Of a DNA stretch of 64,000 bases, positions 26,529 through 35,441 are shown piece after piece (positions within the stretch are counted from its first letter, which is position 1; the number at the start of each line of letters is the position of its first letter). The notes beneath the pieces were generated by a model. The model was given only the letters and a program-made list of their open reading frames with translations, did no database searches and was not told the origin of the DNA. The stretch is from the NCBI GenBank assembly GCA_937927415.1, contig CALBDS010000031.1:1-64000 (forward strand), read 5' to 3'. The position numbers were made by a program, and so were the translations under genes. Source of the DNA: an uncultured Rhodospirillaceae bacterium. Lineage in GTDB: Bacteria > Pseudomonadota > Alphaproteobacteria > Azospirillales > Azospirillaceae.

Positions 26529-27848
26529 CTAAAGAGAAAGAACGAAGCGGATCAGCCGGTCCCGGTCGGCCCTGGTCAGGGCGGCAAAGCGGTCGCGCGC
26601 ACCCGCCGCCTCTCCACCATGCCACAGGATGGCCTCGGCCACGCTGCGCGCGCGGCCATCATGAAGCAGCGACAGGGACCCGTCACGGGCTTTCAGCCGG
26701 TGCAGGCCCCACAGCGGCGGCGTGCGCCATTCCCCGCCCGCCGCCTCGCCCGCCGCCAGATCGTCGCCCAGTTCCGGCCCCAGATCGTGCAGCAAAAGGT
26801 CGGTGTAGGGGAAGATCGCCCGCCGCGACAGTGACGGGTTGGCGGGATCGTCGCCGGTGGTGAAGGCGGGACGGTGGCAGGCAGCACAGCCGGCGGCGGC
26901 GAACAGCGCCCCTCCCGGCCCGTCCGGGGGCGTGGCGCCGGGGGCTTCGGTGTGGCTCATGTAGCGGTCGAGCAACCCCATCATGGAGGAGGGGATCTCC
27001 ACCCCCTCGAACCGGGCCTGATCGCCGTGGGGGGCCGTGCGGCACGCGGCCTGTGCGGCGGTGCAGTCGCCCCACGGGGCGGGGAACAGCGCGGTGGAAA
27101 GGCCCAGATCCAGCATGGCCGCTTCGGCGTTCTGGGCGGCCAGCGTGGCGTTGGTGGCCTTCCACCCGAACCGGCCCAGGGCGCCGGCGGTGTTGCGGTT
27201 GGGCCGCCCGGAAACGCCGTCGCCGTCCCGGTCGTCGGGATCGGCGGCGGCGAGGAGGTCGGCCTCAGTGATGCGCTCCAGCAGCCCGGCCCCCAGCACC
27301 GGCGGCGCCACCCGCACCGACTGGCGGGTCGTGGCCGCCAGCGGGCCGAAGTTCAGGCCGACGGGCCGCACCTCCAGCCGCCGCAGCCGCACCGTGGGGC
27401 CGCCGGGCAGCCGGACCCGCCGCACCTCGTGGGCGGTGGCGGCGATGGTTCCCTCGGCGGTCTGTCCGGCGACGGCCTGCACCTGCAACTGCCGGCCATA
27501 GACGGGATCGCCGGTGGCCCCATCGGACCCCAGCCGCAGGGCCACGCCGATTCCCTGGTCGCCGGGCTTGGCGGGGTCGGGCGCCTCCCCCCGTCCGCCG
27601 CCGGGGTGGCAGGCGGCGCAGGAGCGGGCGTTGTAGAGCGGCCCCAACCCGTCCGCCGATTTGGTGGACGACGGCGCCTTGACCCACAGCCGTTCGAACA
27701 CCGCCTGTCCGATGCTGTGGTCGAGATTTTCCTGATCGCTCAGCCCGGCGACCGGCTCGCTGTGGTAGGGCGGCGGGTCGGCGGCGAGTGCGGGGGCCGA
27801 CAGGGCCAGCAAAAGGGCGGACAGGCGGGCGGCGGCGTTAGGCGACAC
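26529..27848 (-). CDS. DUF1111 di-heme oxidoreductase-like protein
   Basis: The 439-aa periplasmic protein has a Sec signal (LSALLLALSAPALAADPP). Two haem c attachment motifs are visible, CAACH at 77-81 and CAACH near residue 320, which place it with di-heme peroxidase-like thiol oxidoreductases of the DUF1111 family. It starts with GTG (complement of CAC at 27846-27848), overlapping the multicopper oxidase stop by 11 bases. A role in electron transfer during iron handling fits the neighbours but is inferred. Confidence 0.88.
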   Translation of the reverse strand: MSPNAAARLSALLLALSAPALAADPPPYHSEPVAGLSDQENLDHSIGQAVFERLWVKAPSSTKSADGLGPLYNARSCAACHPGGGRGEAPDPAKPGDQGIGVALRLGSDGATGDPVYGRQLQVQAVAGQTAEGTIAATAHEVRRVRLPGGPTVRLRRLEVRPVGLNFGPLAATTRQSVRVAPPVLGAGLLERITEADLLAAADPDDRDGDGVSGRPNRNTAGALGRFGWKATNATLAAQNAEAAMLDLGLSTALFPAPWGDCTAAQAACRTAPHGDQARFEGVEIPSSMMGLLDRYMSHTEAPGATPPDGPGGALFAAAGCAACHRPAFTTGDDPANPSLSRRAIFPYTDLLLHDLGPELGDDLAAGEAAGGEWRTPPLWGLHRLKARDGSLSLLHDGRARSVAEAILWHGGEAAGARDRFAALTRADRDRLIRFVLSL

Positions 27849-29334
27849 GGAGATATCCCATCATGCCGTTGTCCTGATGCTCGATGATGTGGCAGTGGAA
27901 CATCCAATCCCCCGGATTGTCGGCCCGGATGGCGACCTTCAGCCGTTCCTTGGGCTGCAGCAGCACGGTGTCGGCGTGGTGGCGCGGCACCGGGCGCTGG
28001 TCCGATTCCAGCACCAGGAAGGTGTAGCCGTGGATGTGGATCGGGTGCAGGTGCGGGGTCAGGTTGTTCAGTTCAAAGATATAGCTGCGCCCCTTTTCCA
28101 GCGTGGCGATGGGCGGGGGCAGGCGTCCGTGACCACCCTCGGGCCAGGATTGCTGATTGATGGCCCAGAAGGTCTTTTCCGACAGGCACAGGGAATCCGC
28201 CAGCGGCAGCCCGGCGCTCAGCACCGGATCGAACACCTGAGCCACCGCGGTGGCGGAAAACGCCATGGGGATGACGGGGGCGTTTTTCAGGTCGGGGGCG
28301 GGGATGGCGGCGGCGGGCAGGGCGCGGGGGCGGAAACGCCGGTTGGCCAGCGGTTCACCCACAGCGCGGAAGGTGGCGAGCGCCTTGGCCTCGCTGGAAT
28401 AGACGTTGAGCAGCCGCAACTGGGCGCCGGGCGTGCGCGGGGCGCGGAACAGCACGTCGATGCGCATGGCCGGTCCCATCAGCCAGCCGTCCAGCGGGCG
28501 GGGCGTCAGCGGGTTGCCGTCCACGGCGATGATCCAGGCCTCCGCCCCTTCGATCTGGAAATCCACCACGCGGGTGCTGTCCACATTGTAAAGGCGCAGG
28601 CGCACGTCGCCGTTGGCGGGCACGTCGATCACCGGGGCGATGGCGCCGTTGACGGTGGTGACGCTGCCGAAGGTCCCGGCGCGCGAGGCGCCGCGGTCGG
28701 AGGTGATGGTGCCGAAGCTGCCGTCGGGGTTGAGCGCCCAGTCCTTGACCACCGCCACGATGTCGGCGTCGAAGCGGGGGGCGGATTCCTCTTCCACGAT
28801 CAGGATGCCGGCCAGACCGCGGCCCAGAAGCTGGACCGTGTTGCAGTGGGGATGAAAGAAGAAGCTGCCGGCGTCGGGGGGCGTGAACGCGTACACGAAC
28901 CGCTCGCCCGGCTTGACCGGCGGCTGGGTCAGGAACGGCACCCCGTCCACCGCGTTGGGCAGGCGGATGCCGTGCCAGTGGATGGAGGTGTGTTCGTCCA
29001 GCCCGTTGACCAGGGTGGCGCGCAGCGGCTGCCCGTGCTTCAGCCGGATCACCGGCGTGGTGTCGCCATAGGTGATGACGGGGCTTGGCCCTGCGGGTTC
29101 GGGCAGGATCCGTGCCTGCCGCGCCTGCGCCACCAGTTCCACCGCCAGCGGTTCGGGCGGGGAGGCCGGGGGCTTTGGGGTTCCCCTGGCCGCGGGTGGT
29201 GCGGCCAGGGGAGCGCCCGTGGCGGACCAGGAGGAAACGGCCAGCGGAGCGATCAGCGCCGCTCCGCCGCCGGCCAGAACGGCGCGGCGGGATGGCCCCG
29301 CACCGTTCCGCTTTCCATCCCTGGCCCGGTCCAT
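27838..29334 (-). CDS. Tat-exported multicopper oxidase
   Basis: The 498-aa periplasmic enzyme has an SRRAVLAGGGAALIAPLAV twin-arginine signal. All four copper-binding motifs are present: HWHGIRLP near 120, FFHPHC near 161, HPIHIHGY near 425, and FHCHIIEHQDNGMM near the C-terminus, the last giving the His-Cys-His and Met of the type 1 site. No Met-rich CueO loop is evident. Sited between imelysin and DUF1111, it could be a ferroxidase. The ATG overlaps the previous stop as TGATG. A GTG one codon earlier is possible. Confidence 0.92.
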   Translation of the reverse strand: MDRARDGKRNGAGPSRRAVLAGGGAALIAPLAVSSWSATGAPLAAPPAARGTPKPPASPPEPLAVELVAQARQARILPEPAGPSPVITYGDTTPVIRLKHGQPLRATLVNGLDEHTSIHWHGIRLPNAVDGVPFLTQPPVKPGERFVYAFTPPDAGSFFFHPHCNTVQLLGRGLAGILIVEEESAPRFDADIVAVVKDWALNPDGSFGTITSDRGASRAGTFGSVTTVNGAIAPVIDVPANGDVRLRLYNVDSTRVVDFQIEGAEAWIIAVDGNPLTPRPLDGWLMGPAMRIDVLFRAPRTPGAQLRLLNVYSSEAKALATFRAVGEPLANRRFRPRALPAAAIPAPDLKNAPVIPMAFSATAVAQVFDPVLSAGLPLADSLCLSEKTFWAINQQSWPEGGHGRLPPPIATLEKGRSYIFELNNLTPHLHPIHIHGYTFLVLESDQRPVPRHHADTVLLQPKERLKVAIRADNPGDWMFHCHIIEHQDNGMMGYLRVA

Positions 29335-30644
29335 CACTTTGCCACCGACGACGGGTCGTCCAGGCTCTTGGAGCCTTCGATGGCGATCTTCACGCCCAGG
29401 GCGGCGACCACGGTTTCCAGCGCCTTCTTCTGGTCCACCAGCTTATCGACCGCGGTCTGGATCAGGGCGTTGCCCTCGGCGTTGCCGGCCCCCAGCATCT
29501 GGTCGTACGCCATCTTGCCGCTGTCGCCGGTGCTCTTGATGGCGGTCATGGCGGCGGAGGTGTCGGCCAGGGCGGCCTTGACCCTGGCGTCGGCGTCGGC
29601 GTTCACCGCGGCCACATACTGCGACAGCGACGGCCCCTGAACCGTGCGCCCGTCCACGCGGGTGTAGTGACCGGTGTAGACGTTCACCATGCCCTGCTGG
29701 TCGTAGTAATGGGCGTTGTGGGTGTTGTCGGAGAAGCAATCATGCTCCTCTTCCGGGTCGTGCAGCATCAGGCCCAGCTTCATGCGCTCGCCCGCCAACT
29801 CGCCATAGCTCAGGCTGCCCAGGCCGGTCAGGATGCGGGCCACCGCCGCCTTGCCGCCGCTCTTGCCGGCGTCCTTTTCCAGGGAGGCGCGGGCCTTGCC
29901 GCCGGGCGCCCAATCCTTGGCCATTTCCGCCAGATCGTCGATCAGCAGGTCGGTGGCGACCTTCAGGTACTGGATGCGGCGGTCGCAATGGCCGCCGGTG
30001 CAGGCGGTGGTGGAAAAGTCGGTGGCCGGGCGGTTGCCGGCCCCGGCGTCGGTGCCGTTCAGATCCTGGCCCCACAGCAGGAATTCGATGGCGTGATAGC
30101 CGGTGGCGACGTTGGCTTCGATCTTGCCGGCTTCCTGGAGCTTGTCGGCCAGCAGCGCCTTGGTGATCTTGGTGGCGTCGATGGTCTTGCCGCCGGCCTT
30201 CAGCTTGGGATTGGCGATGACGTTCGCCTTGCCGAAGGGGTTGGCTTCGCTGGGTTCATAGGATTCGGCGGTGTAGTCGATCAGACCTTCGTCCAGCGGC
30301 CAGGCGTTCACCTTGCCTTCCCACTTGTCCACGATGGGGTTGCCGAAGCGGAACGCCTCGGTCTGCATATAGGGGACGCGGGCGTCGATCCACGCCTTGC
30401 GGGCCGCGGCCAGGGTGGCGTCGGACGGGTTGGCGACCAGGGCGGCGATGGCGGTCTTCAGCGCCTTGGCGGTGGTCAGGGAATCCTCATAGCCGGCCTG
30501 GGCCATGTCGGCATAGTTCTTCACCACCGCCTTCACATCGGGGGCCTTCGCGTCGGCGGCGAGCGCCGGGGTGCCGAGCGACAGGGCGGCAAGGGGCAGG
30601 GCAACAGCGGCCGTGGCGAGCAGACCGGAGAAACGCTTCAACAT
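29334..30644 (-). CDS. imelysin-family iron-regulated periplasmic protein
   Basis: This is the first gene of a five-gene operon. The 436-aa protein has a Sec signal (LLATAAVALPLAALSLGTPALA|AD). The imelysin motif GYHAIEFLLWG (GxHxxE, His184 and Glu187) is intact. A Cys pair in TTACTGGHCDRR and the DCFSDNTHNAHYYDQ segment match the ICMP-type imelysins, which are linked to iron acquisition. The start follows GGGAG. An upstream ATG (30743) would lie ahead of the Fur-like site and is rejected. Confidence 0.9.
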   Translation of the reverse strand: MLKRFSGLLATAAVALPLAALSLGTPALAADAKAPDVKAVVKNYADMAQAGYEDSLTTAKALKTAIAALVANPSDATLAAARKAWIDARVPYMQTEAFRFGNPIVDKWEGKVNAWPLDEGLIDYTAESYEPSEANPFGKANVIANPKLKAGGKTIDATKITKALLADKLQEAGKIEANVATGYHAIEFLLWGQDLNGTDAGAGNRPATDFSTTACTGGHCDRRIQYLKVATDLLIDDLAEMAKDWAPGGKARASLEKDAGKSGGKAAVARILTGLGSLSYGELAGERMKLGLMLHDPEEEHDCFSDNTHNAHYYDQQGMVNVYTGHYTRVDGRTVQGPSLSQYVAAVNADADARVKAALADTSAAMTAIKSTGDSGKMAYDQMLGAGNAEGNALIQTAVDKLVDQKKALETVVAALGVKIAIEGSKSLDDPSSVAK

Positions 30645-30685
30645 ACGGACACTCCCGATGGACAGCGGGTGGGATGATCGTGGAG

Positions 30686-30710
30686 GCAAATGATAATGAC
30701 TTGCATTTGC
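30686..30710 (-). promoter_or_regulatory. Fur-like operator of imelysin operon
   Basis: A 25-base element has perfect 7-bp outer arms (GCAAATG...CATTTGC) and an inner GATAATGA, which matches half of the classical Fur box. It lies 42-66 bases upstream of the imelysin ATG and overlaps the probable -10 element, as expected for iron-dependent repression by Fur (or Irr in some alphaproteobacteria). Confidence 0.8.
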
Positions 30711-30733
30711 TGCATTTTCCCCGCGAGTGTCAA
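30705..30733 (-). promoter_or_regulatory. sigma-70-type promoter of imelysin operon
   Basis: On the minus strand TTGACA (30733-30728) is separated by 17 bases from GCAAAT (30710-30705). The -35 is perfect and the -10 is weak. The -10 falls inside the Fur-like element. Confidence 0.6.
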
Positions 30734-30786
30734 GCGTTATCACAACGGTGGGACGGGATTTGCGGCGCTGTTCCCCATGACGGTAA

Positions 30787-30804
30787 GGGCCGCGACCGCG
30801 GCCC
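30787..30804 (-). terminator. possible hairpin after modC
   Basis: A 7-bp GC stem (GGGCCGC / GCGGCCC, GACC loop) lies about 47 bases beyond the modC stop and before the imelysin promoter. No T-run follows, so termination is uncertain. Confidence 0.35.
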
Positions 30805-30850
30805 CGCGGGCCTTGTCGTTATGTCCGGGATGGGAGGAGTGGGCGGGGGA

Positions 30851-31963
30851 TCAGAGATCCACCACCGCGCCGCCGTTGCCATCCGGGTGGTGGTCGGGGT
30901 CGAAGGACACGCCCTTGACCAGGGCATAGACCATGGTGCCGGGCACAAGGTTCAACTGGTGGAAGGCGCGGCGGGTGACGCGGGCGGTGATCGACGACGA
31001 GCCGACGGCGATTTTCAGATCCACCGAGGTTTCGGCGTTCTGCGCCACCTCCACCACCGTCCCGCACAGGACGTTCTGGACACTGATGCCGGTGGGCGGC
31101 GACAGCGCCACGATCACGTCGCGCGCGTGGATGTGCAGGCGCACCGGCGACCCCAGCGGGCGGAGCAGGCGGGGAATCAGCAATTGCCCCGAATCGAAGC
31201 GGACCCGCGTCAGCCCGTCGGCGTCGTCGTGGGAATCGATCTGCGCTTCGATCACCGCACCGGCCTGGCGGAAACCGGCCGCCGCCGCGGTGTCCAGCCG
31301 GCCCAGCACATCCCGGACGGGGCCGAACGCCTGGAAACGCCCGCCGGCGACCAGCGCCACGCTGGAGGCCAGCCGCACCACCTCTTCCATGGCGTGGCTG
31401 ACCAGCACCATGGGGATGCGCATCTCGTCGCGCAGCCGTTCGATGTAGGGCAGGATTTCCGCCTTGCGCGCCGAATCCAGGGCGGCCAGCGGTTCATCCA
31501 GCAGCAGCACCCGCGGCTGGGCCAGCAGTGCGCGGCCCAGCGCCACCCGCTGCTTTTCCCCGCCCGACAGGTTGCGCGGGCGGCGGTCCAGCAGATGGCC
31601 CAGCCCCAGCAACTCGATCACCGGATCGGGGGCGATGGGGCGGTCCCCCCGCACCCGGCGGTACCCGTACAGCAGATTGTCGCGCACCGTCATGTGGGGG
31701 AACAGGCGGGCCTCCTGGAACACATAGCCCACCCGCCGCTTTTCGGCGGGCAGATCGATCCGGCGGGCATGGTCGAAGAAGGTCACGTCATCGACGCGGA
31801 TGTGCCCCTCGTCGGGAGAGGTCAGGCCGGCGATGGCGTTGATGATGGAGGTCTTACCCGACCCGGAGGGGCCGAACAGGGCGGTGATGCCCCGCTCCCC
31901 CGTCTGCAAGGAGACATCGAGCGTGAACGCGCCCAGGCGCTGGCGGATGGTCAGGTCGAGCAT
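30851..31963 (-). CDS. modC: molybdate ABC transporter ATPase ModC
   Basis: The 370-aa ATPase has Walker A GPSGSGKTS near residue 32, signature LSGGEKQRVALGRALL, Walker B VLLLDEPLAALD and the switch His in LVSHAMEE. A C-terminal Mop/TOBE domain (about 295-360) senses molybdate. The gene order A-B-C and the Mop domain distinguish it from sulfate and other ATPases. The ATG lies 17 bases after modB. The frame is open further upstream through modB, but that part is not homologous. Confidence 0.95.
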   Translation of the reverse strand: MLDLTIRQRLGAFTLDVSLQTGERGITALFGPSGSGKTSIINAIAGLTSPDEGHIRVDDVTFFDHARRIDLPAEKRRVGYVFQEARLFPHMTVRDNLLYGYRRVRGDRPIAPDPVIELLGLGHLLDRRPRNLSGGEKQRVALGRALLAQPRVLLLDEPLAALDSARKAEILPYIERLRDEMRIPMVLVSHAMEEVVRLASSVALVAGGRFQAFGPVRDVLGRLDTAAAAGFRQAGAVIEAQIDSHDDADGLTRVRFDSGQLLIPRLLRPLGSPVRLHIHARDVIVALSPPTGISVQNVLCGTVVEVAQNAETSVDLKIAVGSSSITARVTRRAFHQLNLVPGTMVYALVKGVSFDPDHHPDGNGGAVVDL

Positions 31964-31980
31964 GGGGCGGCGTCCAAGGG

Positions 31981-32688
31981 TCAGCGTCCGATCATGGCTT
32001 TGACGCGGTTGGCCGCCAGCTCCGACGCCATCAGTGCGGCCAGCGCGATGACCAGTGCGATCAGCGACAGCCGCGCCGCCATGGCATCGCCGTCCGGCGT
32101 CTGGGTGGCGGCGTAGATTGCCAGCGGCAGGATCTGCGTCTGTCCGGGAATGTTGGAGGCGAAGGTGATGACCGCCCCGAATTCGCCCAGGGCGGCAGCG
32201 AAGGCGACGATCGACCCCGACAGCACCCCCGGCAGCATCAGCGGCAGGGTGATGGTGAAGAAGCGGTCGATGGAGCCGGCGCCCAGCGTGCGGGCCGCGG
32301 CTTCCAGCCCGGTGTCGATGGCCTCGATCGACAGGCGGATGGCCCGCACCATCAGCGGGAAGGAACACACCGCCACCGCCACGATGGCGCCGGTGGTGGT
32401 GAAGATCAGCCGGATGCCGAACCAGGAATAGAGCAGCGACCCCACCGGCCCCCGCGTGCCCAACGTCAGCAGCAGGATATAGCCCACCACCACCGGCGGC
32501 AGCACCAGCGGCAGATGGACCAGACCGTCGAACAGGGTTTTGCCGGGAAAGGAGCAGCGCGCCAGGATCCAGGCGGACAGGATGGCCGGCGGCAGGCTCC
32601 AGACCACCGCCCAGCCTGCCACGCGCAGGCTGAGCAGGATCACCGTCACCTCATCCGGCGTCAGGGCCAGGGAAAAACCGTCAAGCAT
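31981..32688 (-). CDS. modB: molybdate ABC transporter permease ModB
   Basis: The 235-aa integral membrane protein has about five helices and the permease EAA loop EAARTLGAGSIDRFFTITLPLMLPG, which contacts ModC. PLVLPPVVVGYILL and ALGEFGAVITFASNIPGQTQ are typical of molybdate permeases. It sits between modA (51-base gap) and modC (17-base gap) in one leftward operon. Confidence 0.95.
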   Translation of the reverse strand: MLDGFSLALTPDEVTVILLSLRVAGWAVVWSLPPAILSAWILARCSFPGKTLFDGLVHLPLVLPPVVVGYILLLTLGTRGPVGSLLYSWFGIRLIFTTTGAIVAVAVCSFPLMVRAIRLSIEAIDTGLEAAARTLGAGSIDRFFTITLPLMLPGVLSGSIVAFAAALGEFGAVITFASNIPGQTQILPLAIYAATQTPDGDAMAARLSLIALVIALAALMASELAANRVKAMIGR

Positions 32689-32739
32689 CGTCGTCGGTAC
32701 GGGGCACGGGTAGGGTCGGGGGCTGGTTTGCGGACCGGA

Positions 32740-33618
32740 TCAGGGCTTGGCCGCGGTGATGAGCGGGACGAAGCCGAACTCCTCGAACACCGCCAAAGCC
32801 TCGCCGGACTTCAGATAGCTGAAGAAAAGCTGGGCGTTGGGGTTTTTGGTCGAGGCGGTGACGGCCGCCGGATAGATGATGGCAGGATGGGTGTCCTTGG
32901 GGAAGGTGGCGACGATCTTCACGCCCTTGTCCACCGCCGCATCGGTGCGGTAGACGATGCCCAGCGGCGCTTCCCCGCGGCTGACCAGGGCCAGGGCGGC
33001 GCGCACGTTGTCGGCGCGGGCCAGCTTCGGTTCCACCTTGTCCCACACGCCGAGCTTGGTCAGTGCCGCCTGGGCGTACTTGCCAACCGGCACGTTGGAC
33101 GGATCGCCGGTCGCCAGGCGCCCGTCGCCCAGCAGCCCCGCCAGATCCACCCCCGGCTTCAGATCGACGGTGACGGTGGAATCCTTGGGCGCCACCACCA
33201 CCAGATCGTTGCCCAGCAGGTTGATGCGGGTCTTCGGATCGATCAGCGAACGCTTTTCCAGGTAATCCATCCATTCCAGATCGGCGGACGCGAAGATGTC
33301 GGCGGGCGCACCGTTCTCGATCTGCTTGGCCAGGGCGGAGGAGGCGGCGAACGACGGCGTGACCTTGATCCCCGTCTTGGCCTGGAACTGGGTCCCGATC
33401 TTTTCCACCGCGTTCTTCATGCTGGCGGCGGCCATGACCAGCACGTCCTGGGCCTGGGCAGCGCCGGGGGCGCTCAGCATCACGGTGCCGGCCGTCAGCG
33501 CCCCGACCACCAGAGCCGCCGCCGCGCGGCGGGACACGGCGCGCAGAAAGATGGTATGGGTCGAAAAGCGCGATGGGGTGGCGGCGTGAAGGTGCTGCAA
33601 GCCGTTGCGGATCGCCAT
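32740..33618 (-). CDS. modA: molybdate-binding periplasmic protein ModA
   Basis: The 292-aa binding protein has an unusually long N-region before the signal core (AAAALVVGALTAGTVMLSAPGAAQA|QD). The mature part has the ModA hallmarks VMAAASMKNAVEKIG, FAASSALAKQIENGAPADIFASAD and SNVPVGKYAQAAL. AAGGAAACC precedes the ATG. It is the first gene of modABC, behind a ModE-like site. Confidence 0.94.
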   Translation of the reverse strand: MAIRNGLQHLHAATPSRFSTHTIFLRAVSRRAAAALVVGALTAGTVMLSAPGAAQAQDVLVMAAASMKNAVEKIGTQFQAKTGIKVTPSFAASSALAKQIENGAPADIFASADLEWMDYLEKRSLIDPKTRINLLGNDLVVVAPKDSTVTVDLKPGVDLAGLLGDGRLATGDPSNVPVGKYAQAALTKLGVWDKVEPKLARADNVRAALALVSRGEAPLGIVYRTDAAVDKGVKIVATFPKDTHPAIIYPAAVTASTKNPNAQLFFSYLKSGEALAVFEEFGFVPLITAAKP

Positions 33619-33699
33619 ATCGGTTTCCTTTTTGCGATGGGGTTTTCGGTCGATGACGCTGCGGTCGGTGTGCGGATCTCCGCCGGCGGAGGAATAACT

Positions 33700-33719
33700 C
33701 TATATCCGGGAGGATATAA
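33700..33719 (-). promoter_or_regulatory. ModE-like operator upstream of modA
   Basis: TATATCC-GGGA-GGATATA is a perfect interrupted palindrome, equivalent to TATAT-N8-ATATA, followed on the right by AACCAAT. This spacing and flank match the E. coli ModE box (TATATA-N6-TATATAACGAT). It overlaps a possible -10 (TATATC) with CTTTAC 17 bases upstream. Molybdate-dependent repression is expected. No modE gene is in the window. Confidence 0.8.
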
Positions 33720-33849
33720 CCAATGTTGCATGAGCGTAAAGCAGTTTCCGTACCCCCCGATTGGCGGTACCCCCGGGGGTGCGTCATCGTGCAGCATGGT
33801 GCGTAAAGGCTTTTTTGCGATCCGCGGCGTTAGAACGGGTTGTCGGTCG

Positions 33850-35406
33850 ATGAATCTCTGGAGGGGCTTCGCATTGGCGAAGATTTGCGGCTCCACTGTG
33901 CCGATGGCGGCAGCCTCTTTGTCTGCTGTTGGAGGTGAGTTTCAGGATAAGAGCCGGGAGAAGGACTACCTTTCCGAGATTCTTCCGGAAACGATCCGTC
34001 ATGCACGCCTTCTCTTTTTCTTGTCGGCGCTTCTGAACAGCCTGTTTCTGGTCAGCGACTGGCGGTTCCACGGAACGGCGCATTTCTTCGTCGCGGTTCC
34101 CGCCCGCATGGTGGTGGTGGCCGTGGCGCTGTGCTGCCTGTTCCTGCTTCGCGGGGTGGGGCGTGTCGGGGCCGTGCGCGGGATTCTGGGGTTCTGGCAG
34201 GCGGGAACCGCGGCGGCGGTGGCTCTGCTGGTCAGTTCCCAGAGCGATCTGGCCTTTCTGGTGGTTTTCATGCTGCCGGCCATCTTCTATCTGGCCGTCC
34301 CCACCTCGTTTCGGCAGACGGTGGCGGGTGGGGTGGGGTGCAGCGCGCTGATGCTGACCGGGTATCTGCTGCCGGGGCCGCCGTCGGCCACGCTGACCGG
34401 GCTGGTGCTGGGCATGGTGATGTTGAACGCGGCGCTGGTGCTGTCGGTGATCCGTTCCAACCGGCTGCGGCGGCTGGAATGGGCCGCCACCCAGGCCGAG
34501 CGCCGGGCCAAGGAGGAGTTGGCGGCCAACCGTACCCTGATGGAAACCATGTTCATGTCGGCGCCTCTGCCGCTGATCGTGACGGCACGGGCCGATGGCG
34601 CTGTCCGGCAGGTCAACCACGCGGCCTTGCGCTTCTTCGGCGGCGATCCGGCCGCACTGGGCATCCTGTCGGCCGAGCAGGTCTATTGCGACCCCCGCCA
34701 GCGCACCGCGCTGTTGCAGGAACTGGACCGCTGCGGGCGGGTGGACGGGTTCGAGGCGCGGGTGCGGCTGGCGGCCGGCGATGTGCGCGATGTGCTGATC
34801 GCCGCGTCGCCCCTGCTGATCGACGGCGAGGAACAGATGATGACGGGGGTGGTGGACATCACCAGCCGCAAGGAGATGGAAGCCTATCTGGAGCGTCTGG
34901 CCACCACCGACCCCCTGACCGGGCTGGCCAACCGCTACCGTTTCTTCACGGTGGCGGAACTGGAGATCCAGCGGGCGGTGCGCTATGGCCGTCCGCTGAC
35001 GCTGGCCATGGCCGATATGGATCATTTCAAGCGCATCAACGACACCTGCGGTCACCAGACCGGCGACAGGGTGCTGACCGGCTTTGCCGCGCTGTGCCGG
35101 CAGATCCTGCGCCCCAACGACCTCATCGCCCGTTTCGGGGGAGAGGAATTCGCGCTTCTGCTGCCGGAAACCGACCTGGATGGGGCGATGGCGCTGGGCG
35201 AACGGCTGCGTGAGGCCACCCTGGCGCTGTCCATGCCCGACCGTTCTATGCGGACCAGCATCAGCATCGGCGTGACCGTCGTCCGCCCGTCCGAATCGTC
35301 GGTGGATGCCGCGCTGTCCCGCGCCGACCGGGCGCTCTACGCCGCCAAACAGGGCGGGCGCAACCGGGTCTGCGTTCTGGATGGGGAAACGGTGGCGGGG
35401 GAGTGA
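33850..35406 (+). CDS. membrane PAS-GGDEF diguanylate cyclase
   Basis: This enzyme of about 518 aa should make cyclic di-GMP. The N-terminal region has five to six hydrophobic helices (about 50-205). A PAS-like domain spans about 225-330 and a GGDEF domain about 345-510. The active site GGEEF is intact, as are DPLTGLANRYRF and ADMDHFKRIND. An inhibitory I-site, RPND, lies exactly five residues before GGEEF, so product feedback is expected. The start is uncertain: ATGs at 33796 and 33904 are alternatives, and none has a good ribosome site. Confidence 0.85.
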   Translation: MNLWRGFALAKICGSTVPMAAASLSAVGGEFQDKSREKDYLSEILPETIRHARLLFFLSALLNSLFLVSDWRFHGTAHFFVAVPARMVVVAVALCCLFLLRGVGRVGAVRGILGFWQAGTAAAVALLVSSQSDLAFLVVFMLPAIFYLAVPTSFRQTVAGGVGCSALMLTGYLLPGPPSATLTGLVLGMVMLNAALVLSVIRSNRLRRLEWAATQAERRAKEELAANRTLMETMFMSAPLPLIVTARADGAVRQVNHAALRFFGGDPAALGILSAEQVYCDPRQRTALLQELDRCGRVDGFEARVRLAAGDVRDVLIAASPLLIDGEEQMMTGVVDITSRKEMEAYLERLATTDPLTGLANRYRFFTVAELEIQRAVRYGRPLTLAMADMDHFKRINDTCGHQTGDRVLTGFAALCRQILRPNDLIARFGGEEFALLLPETDLDGAMALGERLREATLALSMPDRSMRTSISIGVTVVRPSESSVDAALSRADRALYAAKQGGRNRVCVLDGETVAGE

Positions 35407-35441
35407 GCGCCCCCTGCCGGCAGGAAAAGAAAGACGAAGGA

